A stretch of DNA of 25,876 nucleotides. Origin: Mucilaginibacter_A sp050954865 (GTDB lineage Bacteria; Bacteroidota; Bacteroidia; Sphingobacteriales; Sphingobacteriaceae). A program made the translations under genes and the position numbers. This document shows, one piece after another, positions 21,651-25,876 of the stretch (the stretch's first letter is position 1; the number at the start of each line of letters is the position of its first letter). Location of the stretch: positions 1 to 25,876 of the forward strand of contig JBPBQN010000167.1 in assembly GCA_050954865.1 (NCBI GenBank), written 5' to 3'. The notes beneath the pieces are model-generated. The model saw nothing but the letters and a program-made list of their open reading frames with translations, had not been told where the DNA came from and made no database searches.

Positions 21651-24035
21651 TTACTCACTCCGCAAACTTTTTACTGGATTGGCCAATGCTGCTTTTATCG
21701 CCTGAAAACTGATGGTTGTTAAAGCAATACATAAAGCAATTAACGCTGCCAATCCAAAAATCCACCAACTGATTTCGATTCGATAAGCAAAACTTTGCAG
21801 CCAGTTATGCATCATCAGCCAACTTATTGGCGTAGCAATTACCGAAGCAAGAACAACCAGTAAAACAAAATCTCCGGAAAGTAACTGTACAATGTTTCCT
21901 GTACTTGCACCCAAAACTTTCCGTATTCCAATTTCTTTTACGCGTTGCCTTGCAAAAAGCGCAATCAAACCAAACATGCCCATTGCTGCAATAAAAAGCG
22001 TAATTACGGCTACATAATTGGTTACTTTTAAAATTCCGTTGAGTAAAGTGTATTGCTGATCAATGCGATTGGTCATGTAATTGTAGGAGAAATCACGGCG
22101 CGGATTCATCGATTTAAATACTTTTTCTAATTGGGCAATGATACTTTGCGCATGTAAAGGATCAATTTTCAAACTTAAAAAACTGGCCTTCAAGTTTTGT
22201 TGTCCGCCATAACTATGAATAATCGGTTCGATGCTTTCGCTTAACTTTTGATAGTTAAAATCTTCCATCAATCCAATTACATTGTCAACTTCATCACCGT
22301 GGCCTTTGGCTTTTAGTTGTTTGCCGGCGGCCGTTTTCCAACCCAAAGCTTTCATTGCTGCGCGATTGATCAGTACATTATTTTTCTCGGCAGCTTTAGC
22401 TACATTTCTAAAATTTCGGCCTTCTGCCAACGGAATCTGGTACGTTTCTATCAAACCTGCATCCGTGGCAGCTTGTCGCAAACCAACTTCTTTACCAGTA
22501 GCAGGGTCATAGTAAGTGTTGTAATTGTGCTGATAAGCAGTTGGGATTGTATAACTTGTGGAAATATTTTTGATGTAAGGATTGCTACGTAACTCGTTTA
22601 AAACGGCATCAAAACGGGCATTTGCCACTTCCGGATTTTTAAAAGCCAGATCAAGCGGAACGATTAAAATATTATTTGGATTATAACCGGGCGATACATT
22701 TTTCATGTACGACATTTGCCGGTTTAAAATCAGCGTTACACCAATAAAAATAATGGCCAGCGTAAATTGTAAGGTAATTAAAGCATTTCTGGTAATATAT
22801 TTATTGTGGTTGCCAGTCATTTTACCTTTTACCGAATCGGTAATTTTTATGGAAGTGAGATGCAAAGCAGGATAACTTCCGGCTAAAATCACCACTAAAG
22901 TTCCGGTAATTAAAATAGTTAGGGATAAAGGATAATCTTTAACGAGATCGAAAGAAATCGCTGCAAAATCACTTTTTACGATTTCGTTGATCTGCCCAAG
23001 CAACACAGAACGAAACAGCAGAAAAGCAAACAGGAGCGAGGTAAACACGAGAATAGCATTTTCCACGCAAAACTGCCACACGATCTGCATTTTGCTGCTG
23101 CCCATCATTTGTTTTACGGCTACTTCTTTTGCGCGGTTAAACATGGTGGCAGTATTGAGGTTGATGAGGTTGGCCACAATAATTAGCAGGATAAAAACAG
23201 CACAGGCAACAGCACCTTTAATAATCACGTTTACGGTATCGCCAGCTTCTGCTTTTATAAGATTTTCAAACGGAACGACTTTAATTTGTTCATCTTTATG
23301 ATCTTTCGGGTAATTAAGCCTGGCGATTTTGTTAAGTTGATACACTAAATTTTGACGGTTTGCACCAGGTTTCAGCAGTAGAAAGTTTTCCGCGAAAGTG
23401 TTGTACCAATTGGCAGCACTTTTAAAATCAGGATTATCTTTTAAGAAGGCTATGTTTAAAATTGCGCCAGGATGTAAGGTCGCATTAACCGGAATTGGTT
23501 TTAAAACGCCGGTAACCGTTAGCTGTGTACTGTCATCCGCAGTAATGATTTTACCAACCGGATTTTGTTTTCCAAAAAGTTTTTCGGCCATTTCATGACT
23601 CAGAACAACATTGTATTTTTCATTCAATGCTGTTTTTACCTGGCCAAATTCAAAAGGAAAAGAAAAAACTTTAAAAAAGCCGGTTTCGCCAAAAATGGTA
23701 TTGTCCTGAAATTCTTTGTTTTGATATTTCAGCCAAGGAAAATACCAGGTTTGTGTATGCGTTGCTGCTGCTACATCCGGACAGTTTTTTAAAATCTCTT
23801 CCAGTAACGGAAACGGCGTTTGGTTGTAATCATTGCCGGTTTTTGGTTTCGTTTTTAAGTAAACCATCCGTTCCTGGTTTTTAAAAATGCTGTTGGCTGT
23901 TAAATATTCATAAACCAACAAGGAAAGCACCATTACGCTGGCCAATCCAAGTGAAAGCCCAATCAGATTAATCAATGTAAAACCTGTGTTTTTGACAAGG
24001 TTGCGGTAACCGGTTTTTAAGTAGTTTTTAAACAT
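21651..24035 (-). CDS. ABC transporter permease, FtsX/MacB type
   Basis: 794 residues, the usual size of long Bacteroidota FtsX/MacB permeases with two repeated units. The N-terminus MFKNYLKTGYRNLVKN leads into TM1 (about 19-43), a periplasmic MacB-type core domain (about 45-270), three helices (about 273-293, 327-346, 370-392) around KEVAVKQMMGSSK (303-315), then the second unit: TM near 416-438, periplasmic domain, and the last helices (675-693, 720-742, 756-776) around VKEIGIRKVLGAS (699-711). KExxxRKxxGAS-like loops are the coupling motifs contacting the ATPase. The C-terminus ends AIKAALANPVKSLRSE. The likely role is efflux or extraction of lipophilic compounds or lipoproteins; substrate unknown. 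It follows the next permease by 66 bases in the same direction. Confidence 0.9.
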   Translation of the reverse strand: MFKNYLKTGYRNLVKNTGFTLINLIGLSLGLASVMVLSLLVYEYLTANSIFKNQERMVYLKTKPKTGNDYNQTPFPLLEEILKNCPDVAAATHTQTWYFPWLKYQNKEFQDNTIFGETGFFKVFSFPFEFGQVKTALNEKYNVVLSHEMAEKLFGKQNPVGKIITADDSTQLTVTGVLKPIPVNATLHPGAILNIAFLKDNPDFKSAANWYNTFAENFLLLKPGANRQNLVYQLNKIARLNYPKDHKDEQIKVVPFENLIKAEAGDTVNVIIKGAVACAVFILLIIVANLINLNTATMFNRAKEVAVKQMMGSSKMQIVWQFCVENAILVFTSLLFAFLLFRSVLLGQINEIVKSDFAAISFDLVKDYPLSLTILITGTLVVILAGSYPALHLTSIKITDSVKGKMTGNHNKYITRNALITLQFTLAIIFIGVTLILNRQMSYMKNVSPGYNPNNILIVPLDLAFKNPEVANARFDAVLNELRSNPYIKNISTSYTIPTAYQHNYNTYYDPATGKEVGLRQAATDAGLIETYQIPLAEGRNFRNVAKAAEKNNVLINRAAMKALGWKTAAGKQLKAKGHGDEVDNVIGLMEDFNYQKLSESIEPIIHSYGGQQNLKASFLSLKIDPLHAQSIIAQLEKVFKSMNPRRDFSYNYMTNRIDQQYTLLNGILKVTNYVAVITLFIAAMGMFGLIALFARQRVKEIGIRKVLGASTGNIVQLLSGDFVLLVVLASVIATPISWLMMHNWLQSFAYRIEISWWIFGLAALIALCIALTTISFQAIKAALANPVKSLRSE

Positions 24036-24053
24036 GGATTTTGAATTTTAACC

Positions 24054-24070
24054 TGATGCTTCTTTTATCG
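24054..24070. repeat. Dispersed intergenic motif, GAAG version
   Basis: GATGCTTCTTTTATC (24055-24069) in the 66-base gap between the two permease genes, about 20 bases upstream of the start codon of the downstream permease. Confidence 0.6.
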
Positions 24071-24101
24071 ATACATTTTTAGTGGTTTGAATGAGATTTC
24101 C

Positions 24102-25876
24102 TCACTCGACCTTCAAACTTTTCACCGGATTGGCCAATGCTGCTTTTATCGCCTGAAAACTGACGGTTGTTAGCGCAATCAACACAGATATAAGTGCAGA
24201 TAAAACAAAAATCCACCAGCTAAGCGTGATGCGGTAAGCAAAATCTTGCAGCCAGTTATGCATGGCCCAGTAAGCCAGCGGAAAAGCAATAAGGCAGGCA
24301 ATTAATACCAGTTTTACAAATTCGGCAGTTAGCAAGCCAATTACATTGGATACGCTGGCGCCTAAAACTTTACGGATTCCGATTTCTTTGGTGCGTTGTT
24401 CGGTTGTGAAAATCGCTAAACCAAACAATCCCAAACAGGCAACCAGGATGGTTAAAATGGTAAAAATATTGAGTATGCGGCCGGTTTTCGTTTCCGTTTG
24501 ATAAGTTTTATTGTACAAATCATCCATAAACGCGTAAGTAAAAGGCTCTTCTGTATTAAATTGATTCCATTCCTGCTTCATGACTGACAGTAAGCCGGAA
24601 ACATCGCCGGTTTTTACTTTGATAATCAGTCCGGATTCAGAATTAAGCACCATCAATAACGGCGTAACCGATTCGTGTAATGATTTAAAGTTGAAATCTT
24701 TAACCACGCCAATTACGGTGTAAGAACGGTTTTTTCCTGCTGAACTGTTTTTTTGTGCGATAATGCGTTTACCGACCGGATTATTACCCAAGTTGAAGGC
24801 TATTGCAGCCGTTTCATTAATCACCACAGCAGCTGAATCTGTTGCAAAAGATTTAGAAAAGTTTCTGCCGGCAGCCAGTTGCATGCCTAAAGTTGGAATG
24901 TACTGCTCATCCACATCATAACGCAGCGTTTTCATCACCTGGTTTTCTTTTCCTTCGGGATAAAACATCGCGTTATTGCTGTTGCTTGGTCCGGCAGGTT
25001 TGTAGCCAGAAACAGTAGCATTAATCACGCGGGAATCTTTCAAAATTTCCTGCTTAAAAACCGCTTCATTTTTGCCTAAAGCCCAGGAATTTGGCAGTAC
25101 CAATAGTTGCGATTTATCATAGCCTAACTTTTTATTCTGGATAAATTTCATCTGCTGATAAACCACGATCGTGCTGATAATCAGGCAAACAGAAATAAAA
25201 AACTGAAAAACCACCAAACTGCTACGCAAACTAAAACTTTTATGATTTACCATGATTTTCCCTTTTATGATGGCGATGGGTTGAAAGGAGGAAAGGAAAA
25301 ATGCAGGATATATTCCGGCTAAAACTCCAACCACAATTCCCATCATCAAAAAGCTTAAAAGCGGTTTGATCTGGTAGCCGAAATGCAGTTCTTTTCCAGA
25401 TAAATCGTTAAAAACCGGCAGCGATATTCGTACCAAAAAATAGGCGATAAACAAAGCAACAAAGGTGATTAGCAATGATTCGAGCAGGAATTGCTTGATT
25501 AGCTGACCCTGATTTGAACCCATAACTTTGCGAACGCCAACTTCTTTTGCTCGTTTTGAAGCACTTGCTGTTGATAAATTGATGAAATTAATACAGGCAA
25601 TCAGCAGGATAAATATGCCAATTGCGCCAAAAATATAAACGTACTCTACATTACCGCCGGGTGATAACTCAAAATTAGAATCAGAATGCAGGTGAATGCT
25701 GGTTAAAGGTTGCAGCGCAAAACCCAGATTATTGCCTTTGGTACGAAACTGCAACAAACTCATGCCCATGGAAGTGGCAATTTGTGGTCCCATATATTTC
25801 TCGACCATACCTGGTAGTTTTGCTTCTAATTTTCGATAATCAAATCCTTTTTTCAGTAGGAGATAAGTGAAAAAAT
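24102..25876 (-). CDS. ABC transporter permease, FtsX/MacB type (5' end outside window)
   Basis: A paralogue of the permease at 21651. Its frame is open to the window edge, continuing upstream of the Met at 25808 as FFTYLLLKKGFDYRKLEAKL, so the gene is cut and 25808 is not the start. Present are the tail of the first periplasmic domain, helices around IGIFILLIACINFINLSTA and KEVGVRKVMGSN, the second unit (FFISVCLIISTIVVYQQM), the periplasmic domain, and the C-terminal helices with KEIGIRKVLGAS and WWIFVLSALISVLIALTT. The C-terminus AIKAALANPVKSLKVE is close to that of its neighbour, and the DNA there is identical over 37 bases. Together the two give a tandem duplication, common for these permeases in Bacteroidota. 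The partner ATPase may be the one at 15832-16491. Confidence 0.9.
   Translation of the reverse strand, partial: FFTYLLLKKGFDYRKLEAKLPGMVEKYMGPQIATSMGMSLLQFRTKGNNLGFALQPLTSIHLHSDSNFELSPGGNVEYVYIFGAIGIFILLIACINFINLSTASASKRAKEVGVRKVMGSNQGQLIKQFLLESLLITFVALFIAYFLVRISLPVFNDLSGKELHFGYQIKPLLSFLMMGIVVGVLAGIYPAFFLSSFQPIAIIKGKIMVNHKSFSLRSSLVVFQFFISVCLIISTIVVYQQMKFIQNKKLGYDKSQLLVLPNSWALGKNEAVFKQEILKDSRVINATVSGYKPAGPSNSNNAMFYPEGKENQVMKTLRYDVDEQYIPTLGMQLAAGRNFSKSFATDSAAVVINETAAIAFNLGNNPVGKRIIAQKNSSAGKNRSYTVIGVVKDFNFKSLHESVTPLLMVLNSESGLIIKVKTGDVSGLLSVMKQEWNQFNTEEPFTYAFMDDLYNKTYQTETKTGRILNIFTILTILVACLGLFGLAIFTTEQRTKEIGIRKVLGASVSNVIGLLTAEFVKLVLIACLIAFPLAYWAMHNWLQDFAYRITLSWWIFVLSALISVLIALTTVSFQAIKAALANPVKSLKVE

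Noticed and set aside
1..25876. Mobile element, CRISPR array, tRNA or rRNA
   Set aside because: None was seen: no transposase or integrase domains, no regularly spaced direct repeats with unique spacers, and no recognisable RNA gene.

Overview
The window looks like chromosomal DNA from a member of the Bacteroidota, most likely Sphingobacteriaceae (Mucilaginibacter/Pedobacter-like). The evidence is a GLPGLI-family secreted protein paired with a TonB-receptor-like outer-membrane protein, two long FtsX/MacB-type ABC permeases of the Bacteroidota kind, A-rich leaders in place of strong Shine-Dalgarno sites, and dispersed intergenic repeats. No rRNA, tRNA, CRISPR array or transposase was seen. The genus is an inference.

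Layout: (1) 1-1022, the 3' part of a Bcr/CflA-type MFS drug transporter. (2) 1064-1395, a small secreted-protein gene on the minus strand, interrupted by a frameshift. (3) 1477-3819, an APC-family amino-acid permease and an epoxide-hydrolase-like alpha/beta hydrolase. (4) 4106-8417, a two-gene nucleotide-sugar locus: a GalU-like nucleotidyltransferase, then a protein of about 1111 residues joining a GHMP sugar-kinase-like half to a UDPGP-family pyrophosphorylase half. (5) 8418-8950, a terminator followed by repeats. (6) 8951-12518 (minus), the outer-membrane receptor/GLPGLI pair. (7) 12677-16491 (minus), a lipoprotein of unknown function, a secreted cysteine-rich rhodanese, a TolC-type channel and a LolD/MacB-type ABC ATPase. 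(8) 16941-21570 (plus), an envelope/stress island: three DUF2382 proteins (one alone, one with a YflT-like N-terminus, one with a PRC-barrel), an OmpA-domain protein, a four-helix membrane protein and a DUF937-like protein. (9) 21651-25876 (minus), two paralogous FtsX/MacB permeases, the second cut by the window edge.

The permeases in (9), the ATPase and the TolC channel in (7) all read leftward and are the usual parts of a tripartite efflux or export system. The plus-strand stress island lies between them and may have split an older cluster.

A feature running through the window is a short intergenic motif in two versions, GATAAAAACAGCATC and GATAAAAGAAGCATC. It sits at gene ends (often as inverted pairs able to form hairpins) or directly upstream of start codons. 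With the kinase-pyrophosphorylase fusion and the frameshifted gene, this is the least expected content.
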